Source: Candidatus Melainabacteria bacterium
GTDB taxonomy: Bacteria; Cyanobacteriota; Vampirovibrionia; Obscuribacterales; Obscuribacteraceae
Reading direction: 5' to 3'
Assembly (NCBI GenBank): GCA_016212515.1
Contig: JACRFZ010000045.1
Location: forward strand, 24,721 to 88,720
DNA length: 64,000 bases
Below, piece by piece: positions 25,233-34,743 of this stretch. The first letter of the stretch is position 1. Each line of letters starts with the position of its first letter. The translations under genes were made by a program, and so were the position numbers. The notes beneath the pieces were generated by a model. That model was not told where the DNA came from, searched no databases, and worked only from the letters and a program-made list of their open reading frames with translations.

Positions 25233-26120
25233 TTACTGGCTATCGGTTGTTTCAAGAACTGCACTGGCCTCCTGCACCAACTCTTCAATCCAGGGCAAGA
25301 TAAGGCTATTAACACCGTGGAGGAAGGGCGCCACTGCCGCTTCATTCACACCGTACTGTCGCACAACGGCTCGACTTATGGACGCCTCAACGGTCACCTT
25401 GTCGCCTTCCTGGCACAGGTATTCGGCAGTGGGAGAGGCTTGCGAAAGCAGGCTGGCGCCAAGCTGCGCAAGGGCCGTCACAATCAAATGGCGCACCTGC
25501 TGCTCCACCGAAACTTCCGAAAGCTCCACCTCATCAAGCCTCGACTGCAGGTCCTCATACGCAGCCACTGCCGCCTCCAGGCGACTGCTCATCTCCGGTA
25601 TGGATACAAGGCTGGTGACTGCATCCTCTTCCAGTTGCGCTTCGGCACTGTCGAACATCTTGCCGATGAAGCCCAGCATGTAGCTATTGGTCTGAACAAG
25701 GAAAGGTGGAACAGCCTCACTGCTGACACCGAACTGCTCAGCCAGGGCTTCACAAACACCATCCACAAGATTGACGGTAGGCCCTGCCAGACCGCTAAAG
25801 ATAGTCCCAATGGCGGCTGCCAACTCGTCCGGAGCTTCCTTACTCTCCGCCACCGGCTCCGAATTCACCGGAGTTTCGTCCGCCGCAGGAGCCTCAAGGT
25901 AAGCAATGGCACTCTCGCATTTTTCCAGCAAGGGATCAGCATGCAAACACATAGCCAGCGCCTGCAGAAGCTGCGCTTGCCGGGACGGCTCCACCTTAAC
26001 CAGGTTAACACCGACAAAGTTCGCGATTTGCTGCTTGCGATTGAGCAGTTCCATAAATAGCGTGTTCATCATGGCAACGGTGAGAACAGGGTATTTGTTC
26101 ACGCGATTTTGAGTTTTCAT
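25233..26120 (-). CDS. Helical protein with internal duplication
   Basis: This 295-residue protein has GAGG before the ATG. It is rich in Ala, Glu and Leu, with an acidic Pro-rich linker at about 75-100. Two repeats of about 55 residues occur. EQFGVSSEAVPPFLVQTNSY in the first matches RQYGVNEAAVAPFLHGVNSL in the second, and each is followed by an amphipathic helix ending AEAQLE or ASAVLE. A coiled-coil-like stretch (about 190-215) joins them. There is no membrane segment, and the function is unknown. Confidence 0.72.
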   Translation of the reverse strand: MKTQNRVNKYPVLTVAMMNTLFMELLNRKQQIANFVGVNLVKVEPSRQAQLLQALAMCLHADPLLEKCESAIAYLEAPAADETPVNSEPVAESKEAPDELAAAIGTIFSGLAGPTVNLVDGVCEALAEQFGVSSEAVPPFLVQTNSYMLGFIGKMFDSAEAQLEEDAVTSLVSIPEMSSRLEAAVAAYEDLQSRLDEVELSEVSVEQQVRHLIVTALAQLGASLLSQASPTAEYLCQEGDKVTVEASISRAVVRQYGVNEAAVAPFLHGVNSLILPWIEELVQEASAVLETTDSQ

Positions 26121-26244
26121 AGTTAGCCTCAAGCTATTAATCGATCAAATGAATGTCAGGCAAAGGCACGAAAGTGCCGCCACCTATGAAACACGTCCCT
26201 GTTCAATACTCTCCAGAAAGCGTCGGCAGCTCAGTAAAGACTCC

Positions 26245-26553
26245 TCAGGCCGCCAACTTCAAAGCAGCAGACTGCCACCATCTTGCTTGCCGGCGATGAC
26301 CGAGGGCCAGAATTTGACCATCTTGCACCTGCACACGTACTTCGGCATCAACCAACTTGTCGGTGCTGACCACGCCGGCCACTTTCAAAAGTCCTGCGAT
26401 GCGATCGTTCAACTCCTTCGCGGGAAGATTCTCGCAATTGACGATGCCGGTAGTACCATCCGCCAGTTCAACGGAAACTGCGAGGCTGAGACTATCGGCG
26501 CCGGCTACGTTAAGTGCAAAACCAGTGATGATTGCTAAGTTATGATTTTTCAT
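26245..26553 (-). CDS. Small protein, paralogue of the gene at 3427-3750
   Basis: This 102-residue protein has GGAGT before its ATG. It shares ITGF near the start, GLLKVAGVVSTDKLVDAEVR in the middle and ILALGHRRQARWWQ near the end with the protein at 3427-3750, at roughly 40 percent identity by eye. It should be a compact alpha/beta domain. The upstream elements are also similar, so the two loci look like a duplication of gene plus promoter. Function unknown. Confidence 0.78.
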   Translation of the reverse strand: MKNHNLAIITGFALNVAGADSLSLAVSVELADGTTGIVNCENLPAKELNDRIAGLLKVAGVVSTDKLVDAEVRVQVQDGQILALGHRRQARWWQSAALKLAA

Positions 26554-27061
26554 GGCTTACTCCGAAGTAAACAAAGTTAGTAAAAGTGATGTTAGCCCCG
26601 CTAAGTTCTGCCGGCCCGATAAATCCTGACTTTTCCAAAGAGACTCCACCCGGAGCAGTAAACTGCCTGAGGGAAACACGATGTGGAAAGTGCCGATGAG
26701 GCGTATCAGTAATTTAAGTAAGGCTCCAGACAAAAACAAAAGGTAGGGTGATTCGACCTTAGCGACAGGCATACCGGAAAATCGAGAATAGCGCGGGACA
26801 CTTTAATGTGCCGAATTATCCATCCTCGCCCCGAAGCAAACCGCTGAAAGGTCAATTATGGGGGCTTTTAACGCCCTAAAACAGGAATTTTTGCTGCTGT
26901 TTTTGGCAGACCTTTTCTATGGGACGGAGAGCAAACCACCTTACCAAACGCTCACCGTCCCACCAAACTTATCCAGAGTGTCCTGTTCTTAGCCACAGTT
27001 CCGACACCGCTAGCGCGCTGTTTTCAGAGGCTCCGGCAATCCCCGGCTCCACATGCTGGTC
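26554..27061. other. Spacer between the small paralogous gene and the next minus-strand gene
   Basis: No gene is supported. The stretch holds the shared upstream element listed separately and CGCTAGCGCG at 27008-27017. Confidence 0.45.
26723..26749 (-). promoter_or_regulatory. Upstream element shared by the two small paralogous genes
   Basis: On the minus strand this has ACCCTACC, TTGTTTTT, TCTGGAGC and, 17 bases after TTGTTT, TAAATT. It matches 3941-3968. It reads as a plausible sigma-70 promoter about 170 bases before the start codon. Confidence 0.48.
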
Positions 27062-27778
27062 TCAAACCCTCAGCTCCTGCCGGAAAAGAGGTTGCAGATC
27101 GAGAATCAGACTGTTGGGCATGACATACTCTTTAATGCCTTCATGGGGTCTGTTGTCCGTCTCTACCGGACGAGATCCGCCCTCTATGCGGGTGTAACCG
27201 TCTCCGCTAAAGAGTTCAGAGAGTCGGCAACAATGATAGAGAAAACGACGCACCAGCACAGGCACGGCCGCACCGGCCGGATCGACTGCCAAAAGGCGAT
27301 CCAGGGTAATGAAACGTTCATCGGCTGCACCGTTAGCATGCACCGGCGCAAGAGCGAAACCGCAAGTCTTCTCGACTTCGCTTACCGTCAAGAAAGGGAG
27401 TGAAGGAGCGCTGGCGGCAAAATGCCGACTCAACTCCGGATAGACCTGACCGGCACATTCCATGACATTGCTCCAGGTAGCCAGTCTAGGTCTTGGCCCG
27501 CCGGCAAAGGCAAGCAAGTGAAAGGAAACTCCCTGCTCAATATTCTCGCTCACATACTGCCTGGTATAACCGATGGTGAGCAAGGCGGAAAGTCCATCGG
27601 CAGGCAATCTCCCCAGGCCGGAAGGTCCCATGACCATGGCCAGTCGCCGATCGACTTCCGCAGCCAGACGCTCCGGCGGTTTGCCGGCAACTCTCAGGAT
27701 GCGGCCGAAAACTCTACCTTTGCAAGAGCGCAGAAAGTGGGAAAGAGAGTCGGTTGAATCCGATGTTTCACTGTCCAT
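27062..27778 (-). CDS. Unknown soluble protein in operon with TPR protein
   Basis: This 238-residue protein starts 5 bases after the stop of the TPR protein gene, without a clear ribosome site, so it is probably translationally coupled. It has an N-terminal helical region (SHFLRSCKGRVFGRILRVAG) followed by mixed alpha/beta sequence with LPFLTVSEVEKTCGFAL and FITLDRLLAVDP. There is no signal peptide or membrane helix. I recognise no family. The coupling suggests that it works with the TPR membrane protein. Confidence 0.72.
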   Translation of the reverse strand: MDSETSDSTDSLSHFLRSCKGRVFGRILRVAGKPPERLAAEVDRRLAMVMGPSGLGRLPADGLSALLTIGYTRQYVSENIEQGVSFHLLAFAGGPRPRLATWSNVMECAGQVYPELSRHFAASAPSLPFLTVSEVEKTCGFALAPVHANGAADERFITLDRLLAVDPAGAAVPVLVRRFLYHCCRLSELFSGDGYTRIEGGSRPVETDNRPHEGIKEYVMPNSLILDLQPLFRQELRV

Positions 27779-27783
27779 ACCGG

Positions 27784-29703
27784 TTACTTGGTCATAACCA
27801 GTTCTACCTTGAGGCTCTTGCCTGGTTTGAAAAACTGCTCCCGCTTGTCCTCGGTGCGGCTGGCCTTAAGCACATCCACAGTCACTCCGGATTTGAGAGC
27901 AATGACCAGAGCTTTGGAAGGATCGCCGGCAGTCAAAAACTTACCGTCCTGACCATAGGCCCTGATCAAGAAAGCTGAGTTCAAGCAATCGGCCTCAGGT
28001 CCAATGGCTATACATTCAATCAAGCCCCTCGGGCTGCCGGTTCCGTCATCAGGGGGAAACAACGATTTCTTATCCCGCATCTCGGACAATGCCGTGGCAA
28101 AGACCTGATCGAAAGCCTCTTTGCGGGCCGATTTGGCATCAATAATCGGCTTATTGACGCCGGGAGTGAGGGGGTTATCCCAGGCAAAGCGCATGGAACC
28201 AAAGACAAAATCCTCCTCTTTGGAAGGATAAACCCGATCTTCACCACCGTAAAAGAAGGTGGCAAAATTAGCCAGAGCCTGCATTTTATCGACAATCTTC
28301 TGGTCATCGCTGTCCTCACTCAAGAGCACGGTGCCATCGGGCAACTGAAACCCGGAAGGAACTTGAGTCAAGACCAGCTTTTCCTGCCCGCCTCCAAAGA
28401 ACTTTTCCATAGGTGATGGAGCTTCGTCACTCTTCAAACCGTAGTCAGCCATCATCGTTTGCCCCCGGTCCGTCAACTCCACCGAAGAGCGGGTGATGAA
28501 GCGCGCCTGCCGTCTGCGATCAGAACTGTAATAGGTCTTACCACTCAAGTCGATGGAGCTTTTGCTGTTATTGGCGGTGCTGTTAGCCACCATGGTTTTG
28601 GCATATTCGCGGGCCATGTAGATGGCACCACCGGCGAGAACAACTACTGCCACCACCGTTAATACCGGTAGCGGGTTAAAGGGTCTGCGATCGGTGTCCA
28701 CGCGCTTGAGGCGTCCACCCCTGCCCTCACTGTCTTCACTATGCTGAGGCAAGGGTGAGGCGGTCACGACCGTCGGCTGCTCCGAATCATCCGGCAGTTT
28801 CTCGACGCTCAGGGCCTTGGGCCGGAACATCTCGGGAGAAAGCCGCAAATGGCGCATCTTCTCGTCTTGTTCATACTGACCGGGCGCAATCTCATCCCCC
28901 TTCAAAGCCCAGATATCATCCACACAGGTGCCGTGGTTATCCTTGGAGAGGACTTCCTGTGGGGGGACTACAGACTTGAGACCATGCCCGGTAGACTTGG
29001 CTCTCTGTGCTCTCACTTCATTTGCCCAGGAGCTAATTTCGGTATGAGTCCAGGCACTGAGATTTTTCCTGATATCCTCCGCCGGCTGGGCCAGCAGTCT
29101 ATCGGCGGCAGTCTGAGCCTCATCGGCGCTGGGAAGAGCCCGGTAGATTCCCGACATTGACTCGGAGAAACCAAACTCTTCTCGCTTGCTGGCCAGCATA
29201 TCAGCAAGGCGCTTCTTCTCTTCCGGGTCTTGAACATGCCTTTCTATCAAGATTTCGAAGGAGTCAAATATCACACCAAAGAGAGCATGCCCGGGGGGAA
29301 TGGTGTTCTCGGCTAGTTCCAGGGTCAGTTCAAAAGTAGTGAGTGCTTCCGTTACTTCTTCCAACTTTTCGTGAGTGGCAGCCAGTTTCAGAAGGGCCAC
29401 CACCACCTGCGCGTCGCTGCTGTCCTGGGCCTTGAGGCGACCAACCGAGAGCCGCTCATAATAGCCTTTGGCTTCGTAATAACGCCTCAGGTGATAAAGC
29501 GTATCGGCAAGACTGACAAGACACTGAAAAAATTCCGGATCCTCAGTCTCTCCCAACTGTTCAAACTTATCCAGAGCCTTTATGAAAAGCGGTTCCGCCA
29601 ATTTGAAATTATCGTTTTCGTAGGCCGACATGCCGGTCTTGAGTGCCAGCTTGGCTTCCTTAAGAGACCGCTCCCTATCTGAATTTGTATCGGAGTCCGA
29701 CAT
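27784..29703 (-). CDS. TPR protein with a single membrane segment
   Basis: This 639-residue protein has AGGGGAAGA before the ATG. Residues about 15-170 form tetratricopeptide repeats (AYENDNFKLAEPLFIKALDK, LYHLRRYYEAKGYYERL), which mediate protein contacts. A hydrophobic segment at about 343-364 (LTVVAVVVLAGGAIYM) splits the chain into a cytoplasmic TPR half and a C-terminal half that is probably extracytoplasmic. The C-terminal part contains KTYYSSDRRRQARFITRSSV and a Phe/Gly/Ser-rich alpha/beta domain. No enzymatic motif is seen. It is co-transcribed with the 238-residue gene. Confidence 0.8.
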   Translation of the reverse strand: MSDSDTNSDRERSLKEAKLALKTGMSAYENDNFKLAEPLFIKALDKFEQLGETEDPEFFQCLVSLADTLYHLRRYYEAKGYYERLSVGRLKAQDSSDAQVVVALLKLAATHEKLEEVTEALTTFELTLELAENTIPPGHALFGVIFDSFEILIERHVQDPEEKKRLADMLASKREEFGFSESMSGIYRALPSADEAQTAADRLLAQPAEDIRKNLSAWTHTEISSWANEVRAQRAKSTGHGLKSVVPPQEVLSKDNHGTCVDDIWALKGDEIAPGQYEQDEKMRHLRLSPEMFRPKALSVEKLPDDSEQPTVVTASPLPQHSEDSEGRGGRLKRVDTDRRPFNPLPVLTVVAVVVLAGGAIYMAREYAKTMVANSTANNSKSSIDLSGKTYYSSDRRRQARFITRSSVELTDRGQTMMADYGLKSDEAPSPMEKFFGGGQEKLVLTQVPSGFQLPDGTVLLSEDSDDQKIVDKMQALANFATFFYGGEDRVYPSKEEDFVFGSMRFAWDNPLTPGVNKPIIDAKSARKEAFDQVFATALSEMRDKKSLFPPDDGTGSPRGLIECIAIGPEADCLNSAFLIRAYGQDGKFLTAGDPSKALVIALKSGVTVDVLKASRTEDKREQFFKPGKSLKVELVMTK

Positions 29704-29903
29704 TCTTCCCCTGTCTGCTAATTCGCTCTGGTAACCAGCAAAGTTACAGATAAACCAGCCTCAAAATCATTGACGTCTATCTTGCTATACCCCGGTTATA
29801 TAACATATCTTGCCTGAGCCTTAATTCTGACAACATTATCGGCAACAAAAGACGAGCTGATCCGGCAAGTAGTTTTACTATATTTTTTAATATATCTACA
29901 ACC

Positions 29904-29959
29904 AAAAAAATGTGGCAACCCCCGCCGCACTGACCATGGTCAAATGCTGCGGGGGTGCC
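29904..29959 (-). terminator. Terminator of the M50 peptidase gene
   Basis: On the minus strand GGCACCCCCGC pairs with GCGGGGGTTGCC around a long loop and is followed by ATTTTTTT. Confidence 0.8.
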
Positions 29960-29969
29960 CACTAGAACC

Positions 29970-30890
29970 TCAGCGCACCAGAGCCGAGATGCTGGCCAGC
30001 CACCAGAAGGTAGCGCCCAGAAGGACGATCAACCCCAGGTAGACCGACAGAAGCACAGCCTTGGTACCAGCCGAGACAACGAAATAGCTCTCGTCCTGCT
30101 CCGGTTCCGACTCGTCAACCGCGCCACGCAGCTTGCCGTAGACGAAAACCAGGCAGATGAGGGCCAGCACCGGTCCCATGATGTAGTGCCCGAAGTAGAG
30201 CCCGTGTACCAGAGCCAACACCACCGGCACCAGGAAGACCCAGCGCGGCAGCCTGGAGAAGCGGCTGTCGATCTCCAGAAGCCCGAAGACGGCAAAGAGA
30301 ATCAAGACACCGTCTTCGATGATGAAGGACAGAACCACCAGCGCCAGAAGCCCCAGCCACCAGAAACCGCGCCCGAAGAGAGTGGCAATTCTGCCGCCGT
30401 CCAGAGGCGCAACCGGAATCAGGTTGAAGAGGTTGATGAGCATGCCGATGGCAGCCAACCAGAGCCAGAGCTTATCGCCGTTCCACTGCCAGACCACCAG
30501 GCAGACAAAGGCCCCGAGAGCACCCAGAATCGGTCCCCCCATGGCCATTATCGCCTCATCCCTGGCATTCTTAGGCAATTCCTTCATGCGAATGAGGGCA
30601 CCGAGGAAGGGCACGAAGACGGGAGCAGTCACCGGCAAGCCGATCTTGCGAGCCGCCAGCACATGCCCCATCTCATGCACCCAAATCAGGGCCACGAAGC
30701 CCAGAGCGCCCCAGAATCCCAGGTCCCAGGCCCACCAGTAGCCCACCATGGAGATGGCCATGGAAATGAAGGTGCCCAGGCCCTTGACCTTGAGAATGGC
30801 GCCAAGCAGCACCTTGCCTTTGCTGGCGATGATTGCCAGAAGCGCAAAGATGCTGGAAGACGCCGACTTTGAGACAGAATTACCTTTCAT
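29970..30890 (-). CDS. M50-family membrane zinc peptidase (site-2 protease-like)
   Basis: This 306-residue polytopic membrane protein carries the zinc-peptidase motif HEMGH at residues 72-76 and the second metal motif NLIPVAPLDGGR at 156-167, with Asp164 as the third ligand. These are diagnostic of intramembrane metalloproteases such as RseP, SpoIVFB and the rhomboid-independent S2P group. About six hydrophobic segments are visible, and no PDZ or CBS domain is present, so it is the minimal form. GGAGA precedes the ATG. The upstream neighbour on the strand is a large membrane protein, which might be a partner or substrate, but this is inference. Confidence 0.9.
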   Translation of the reverse strand: MKGNSVSKSASSSIFALLAIIASKGKVLLGAILKVKGLGTFISMAISMVGYWWAWDLGFWGALGFVALIWVHEMGHVLAARKIGLPVTAPVFVPFLGALIRMKELPKNARDEAIMAMGGPILGALGAFVCLVVWQWNGDKLWLWLAAIGMLINLFNLIPVAPLDGGRIATLFGRGFWWLGLLALVVLSFIIEDGVLILFAVFGLLEIDSRFSRLPRWVFLVPVVLALVHGLYFGHYIMGPVLALICLVFVYGKLRGAVDESEPEQDESYFVVSAGTKAVLLSVYLGLIVLLGATFWWLASISALVR

Positions 30891-30956
30891 TGTGTTTCTC
30901 CGCGTTCATAGCCAAAGTGCTTGCTGAACTTCCCCTCCTGCGGAAGCGCAGCGAGA

Positions 30957-30980
30957 GGGGCTCCCCTTGCGAGGAGCCCC
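30957..30980 (-). repeat. GC-rich hairpin between the large membrane protein and the M50 gene
   Basis: GGGGCTCC pairs with GGAGCCCC around 8 bases. No U-tract follows, so transcription may continue into the peptidase gene. Confidence 0.5.
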
Positions 30981-31007
30981 CCGTTGCGCCAGGACGGATG
31001 CCCTGGT

Positions 31008-32903
31008 TTACTTGCGGGCCGGCTGCGCCGACTCGCCGCCAGTGACCTTGCCGTCCGCCTCGATTTCGGCAGCCGAGAAGGTCGTCACCGCCAGCTCCGG
31101 ACCCTGGATGTCCAGGTAGGAGAAGCGCACGTGGTCGCCGGCCTGCACGAACGGCACCTTGGTGTAGGTGTCGCGCGTCAGGGTGAAGATGCGCTTGTCG
31201 CCCTCGATGAGGAAGGCATACACAGCCTGTTGCTGCTGCGCATTGCCGGGCAGCGTGGAGATGCGGAAGATCTTGCCCGCCACCTCTTTGCTCACCTGCG
31301 CTTCACGGGCGATACCACCCTCGCCGCTGCCGCGCTTGGCCAACTGGTTGGAATAGAGGGCCAGGGCACGCTGCATGTCGGGAGCGATGACCACATCGGC
31401 TGAGTTCTGCCCATGGGCATGGAGCAGGCCGACAGCCAGGTAGGAACTGCCGACGGACTGGGGCGAGGTGTAGATGCCCACCCAGGTCAACTCGCCGTAG
31501 ATCGAGTAGAGCTGCACCGACTCCACGCTGAAGTTCTTGAACTGGCCCGTACCCGGAGCATGAGACATGGTATCAACGACGGTAGCACCGACGTTGAAGC
31601 CGCGCAGCCCCGGATAGTAGACCATCTCGTTCTTGGTGGTGTCGGCCACGAGTACGCCCGCGACGCTGTGGTCGGTATCGCGGGTAGAGGTCATGGGCAT
31701 GACCCAGACCGAGTGGTCGGTGGTGGTGTAGTTGAGGTCGAACTCGGAAGGCTTGAGGGTGCCGTCCTTGCGCACGCCGAAGAAGACGCTCCAGTAGTTA
31801 TTCTTGGCGAATTCACCGGAATACAGACCCCAGTTCTCAGCATACTCCTTGATCAGGTCCTCCGGGTTGGCGCGCTCGATCCAGTGCGGCTGTTCACCGA
31901 ACTTGTACTCCACCACCTTGGGCGCCCGCTCGGAAACGTCGACCACGATCACCTTGGTGATTTCGCGACCGGCGATGCCGCCGAAAGGACGCTTGATGTA
32001 GGTGACCACCCAGTGCGGCTTCCAGTTGTCGTCGGCCTCGAACTTGGCGTCCACCAGCATGCCGCCGGTATAGCCCAGGTTGTAGAGGTGACGGTTCAGA
32101 TTCAGACCGAAGTTGCCCTCCTCGAAGAGCGTCATGCTGAAACCCAGCTTCAGGAAGGCGTCCTTGTTGGGATCCTGAGCATCCACCACCACGTAGCCGG
32201 GGCTCATGGGCTCACCGAAGTTCATGGAGTCAGCGAAGTTGGCGAACTCCAGAGGTGCGACCCAGTAGCGATGACCGGCGATGGACTGCAGGTCATAGGC
32301 GTCGGGGTCGATCTTGTACTTGCTGCCCAGATTGGCATCCGGGCTGGAGGTGAGCGCCGTCTGACCCTTGAAGGCAGCGTTCTTCTTGGTGACACGCACC
32401 ATCCGATTGGGATCGGTGGGCGGGATCACCTCGTCGGGCGCCGCAATGCGGATCTTGGGCTGAGCGGCAAAGCGTTGCGCGTTATCGGAGCCCCAGGCGT
32501 TGTAGGTGTACTGCACCGTCGGCACCACGAAGACCAACATCACCAGCCCCAGAACTGAGCTGACGACCATGCGCGCGCGCCACTCGTGCAGGAAGAGGGC
32601 CAGCACCGTCGACGGTACCACGGCCGCGAAGAGCGGCCAGTAGTAGCCGAAGTAGCTGCCCTGGAAGGAGGGCATGAAGTAATACATCACCACCCGCACC
32701 AGGGCCAGGGAGACCAGGGCACTGGTGATGCAGCCCACCGTCAGGGTGCGCTTGCGGTCGTAGGGCTTGCGCCGGTCGTAGCTGTAGCGGTCATCCGCGC
32801 TCGGCTTCGCCTCCTTGAAGAAGAAGTTGAAGGCGGCGAAGATGCCGGCACTGACAAGAGCCACCAGCAACGCCAGGGGCCAGAAGTTGGAATCGAAGAT
32901 CAT
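31008..32903 (-). CDS. Large membrane protein of unknown family
   Basis: This 631-residue protein has four hydrophobic segments in the first ~130 residues (about 7-29, 56-75, 88-105 and 110-130). A long region that is probably extracytoplasmic follows, rich in Tyr/Trp/Asp (for example YDLQSIAGHRYWVAPLEFA and YVVVDAQDPNKDAFLKL). The end contains IFRISTLPGNAQQQQAVYAF and a beta-rich tail. GGAGAAACA precedes the ATG. The soluble part looks like repeated beta domains rather than an enzyme. It lies upstream of the M50 peptidase with a short gap. Function unknown. Confidence 0.78.
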   Translation of the reverse strand: MIFDSNFWPLALLVALVSAGIFAAFNFFFKEAKPSADDRYSYDRRKPYDRKRTLTVGCITSALVSLALVRVVMYYFMPSFQGSYFGYYWPLFAAVVPSTVLALFLHEWRARMVVSSVLGLVMLVFVVPTVQYTYNAWGSDNAQRFAAQPKIRIAAPDEVIPPTDPNRMVRVTKKNAAFKGQTALTSSPDANLGSKYKIDPDAYDLQSIAGHRYWVAPLEFANFADSMNFGEPMSPGYVVVDAQDPNKDAFLKLGFSMTLFEEGNFGLNLNRHLYNLGYTGGMLVDAKFEADDNWKPHWVVTYIKRPFGGIAGREITKVIVVDVSERAPKVVEYKFGEQPHWIERANPEDLIKEYAENWGLYSGEFAKNNYWSVFFGVRKDGTLKPSEFDLNYTTTDHSVWVMPMTSTRDTDHSVAGVLVADTTKNEMVYYPGLRGFNVGATVVDTMSHAPGTGQFKNFSVESVQLYSIYGELTWVGIYTSPQSVGSSYLAVGLLHAHGQNSADVVIAPDMQRALALYSNQLAKRGSGEGGIAREAQVSKEVAGKIFRISTLPGNAQQQQAVYAFLIEGDKRIFTLTRDTYTKVPFVQAGDHVRFSYLDIQGPELAVTTFSAAEIEADGKVTGGESAQPARK

Positions 32904-32955
32904 GTGTTGTTTCTCCTGCGCTATTCAGCGCCGTTAGACTTGATACAGAACGTGA

Positions 32956-33222
32956 CTAGCCGAGGGAAGCGGGTTTGGTCGCTTCCTCCAGCCTGGTGAT
33001 GAGGACAAAAGCCTCTTCCCTGCTAGCGCCGCACACATCCGGCATGGGCTCGAAACTGGAGCACACACGGGGACGCTGCGGCTGTCCGAAGAGCTTGCAG
33101 AGATTGACCTCGGACAGGTGCGGACACCTGACTCCGGCCGGCTTCCCCGCAGGCATGCCGGGGATGGGCGAGGAAATGGAGATTGCCGTGCAGCAAACCC
33201 CACAATTCGAGCGACAGAGCAT
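32956..33222 (-). CDS. YkgJ-like cysteine-cluster protein
   Basis: This 88-residue protein starts MLCRSNCGVCCTAI and contains PIPGMPAGKPAGVRCPHL, CKLFGQPQRPRVC and CGASREEAF. The spaced cysteines and the PGMPxGKPAGVRC string match the small YkgJ-type proteins of the zinc- or iron-chelating Fe-S cluster group (COG0727). GAGAGG precedes the ATG. Metal binding is likely, but the physiological role of this family is unclear. Its stop lies about 50 bases upstream of the large membrane protein gene. Confidence 0.85.
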   Translation of the reverse strand: MLCRSNCGVCCTAISISSPIPGMPAGKPAGVRCPHLSEVNLCKLFGQPQRPRVCSSFEPMPDVCGASREEAFVLITRLEEATKPASLG

Positions 33223-33265
33223 CGGTCCTCTCTCGATTTTCGGGTTACAGACAGAAGCAGAAGCG

Positions 33266-33583
33266 TCAGCCCAGGGCGGAAGTATCCACCGTCAGACCGA
33301 GGCGTTCCGCCACCTTCTCCACCACAGCCTTGATCTTGGGCCGGTCATCGGTCCAGAACTCCCAGCCGGTGGAGCCTTCCCACTGGCACTGGTTGAAGAT
33401 GTGGGGCTTGATGCCGAACTCCTCCGCCGCCTCGCACAGGTACTGGTTCACAGTCCAGCGCTCGGAGTCGGGGATGCGGCTGTAGCAGGGCTCGTAGGCC
33501 ACGAAGCCTTCGTCGTGGGCCAGGTCGTTGGCGAAGAAAATCCAGCTCTTGCCGCCGCGGGGAGGTTCGAGAACGAGCTGCAT
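33266..33583 (-). CDS. Small unknown protein
   Basis: The ATG with AAAGGA nine bases upstream gives 105 residues, and a longer frame without a ribosome site was rejected. It is rich in aromatic residues (CQWEGSTGWEFWTDD) and ends with a helix KAVVEKVAERLGL. It lies just ahead of the YkgJ-like gene with a 43-base gap, so the two are probably co-transcribed. No family recognised. Confidence 0.7.
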   Translation of the reverse strand: MQLVLEPPRGGKSWIFFANDLAHDEGFVAYEPCYSRIPDSERWTVNQYLCEAAEEFGIKPHIFNQCQWEGSTGWEFWTDDRPKIKAVVEKVAERLGLTVDTSALG

Positions 33584-34743
33584 GGTCAGTCCTTTCAAGA
33601 AGGGTGGATTAGAAGACAACCGACAAATCAGCCGCTTCAAACAAAGACCCATCACCTTACCAATCAACCCGACACCTTCCGACTCGCACCAAGCGAGTGG
33701 AAAAGTATTGTGGCTGAGGAATGTCGGCTTTGGCTTGGGCTTTAGGCTCGGTTTGAAAGAAGGAAGATTTGTACCCAACACCCTAGCAAAACTCGCCCGG
33801 CATCCGGCTTGCGCAAAAATACCCGAGCACGACACCGGCGAGTTCGGTCAAAGTCTGAAACCACCCCGGAGCGCCAGCTTTCGAGTAACGCCGCAGGACA
33901 GAAGCAGGCTCTTGATAGAGCTAGCAGATACTCCACTGCCTGCGTGTATTCACCATATGAAGCATTAAATTAACTGGATTAAAGATTAGCGAGATACTGC
34001 TAACCAAGACATTTACAGGCAATATCAGAGAACAAGAGCGTACATTAACGGGCTATCACATCCTCGCTAACCTCCCAGACTCCTGTCCGGAACTTTCCCA
34101 CACAAATTAAGCAGGCGTGCCTCGGCAAGCAAAAGAGTCACCCACTAGACTGAGCGCCGGAAAAACAAAGGTATTTTTTGCCGCTCAAACAGCACCACAG
34201 AGAGTACCGCACCCAGATCAGCACTTGAGATCCGAGAAGGTACCATTGACCGATTTACCACACGGCAGCGAGACACTGATAACCGGGATAGATCTCATTG
34301 CCTTCCATCCCCTCTCGAAAGATGCCCGCGGCACAGCCGGAAAGCCGCCTGTGTTCGTAAACACGGTCTTCCGGTCCGGGCTGCATCGACTCTATGAGCA
34401 AATCCTACTTTGCCCGGCATCCGGCCACCCTGGTAAATACAAGAAGTTCCTACACTTCATCCACTGACAAGAGCTTCCAAGCAACCATTTTCTAAGTCTT
34501 CCCCGACCTTTTCTTCCCTTTCGTCGAACTGCCTTGCTTCAGCCAGATTCTGAACAATCCTTCGACAGCGGGAAGAGTTTGTCTACTACCTTGACCCTGC
34601 CGAAGCATGCACCCATGACCTGAACTGGCTTCCAGCCCGAGGCTAATTCACAACTCTTCTTTCCAAACATTTACTGGTGCGCCCAGGGCATTTTAGAACG
34701 CGCACCAGCAAGCTAATCTTCAACAAGTCACGAGGACACAACT
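33584..34743. other. 1.2-kb spacer between divergent genes
   Basis: Short reading frames occur on both strands, but none has a ribosome site with convincing composition. Promoters of the flanking units should be here. Nothing else is supported. Confidence 0.45.

Noticed and set aside
34117..34467. Plus-strand frame in the 33584-34743 spacer
   Set aside because: No ribosome site and no match to a fold or family.
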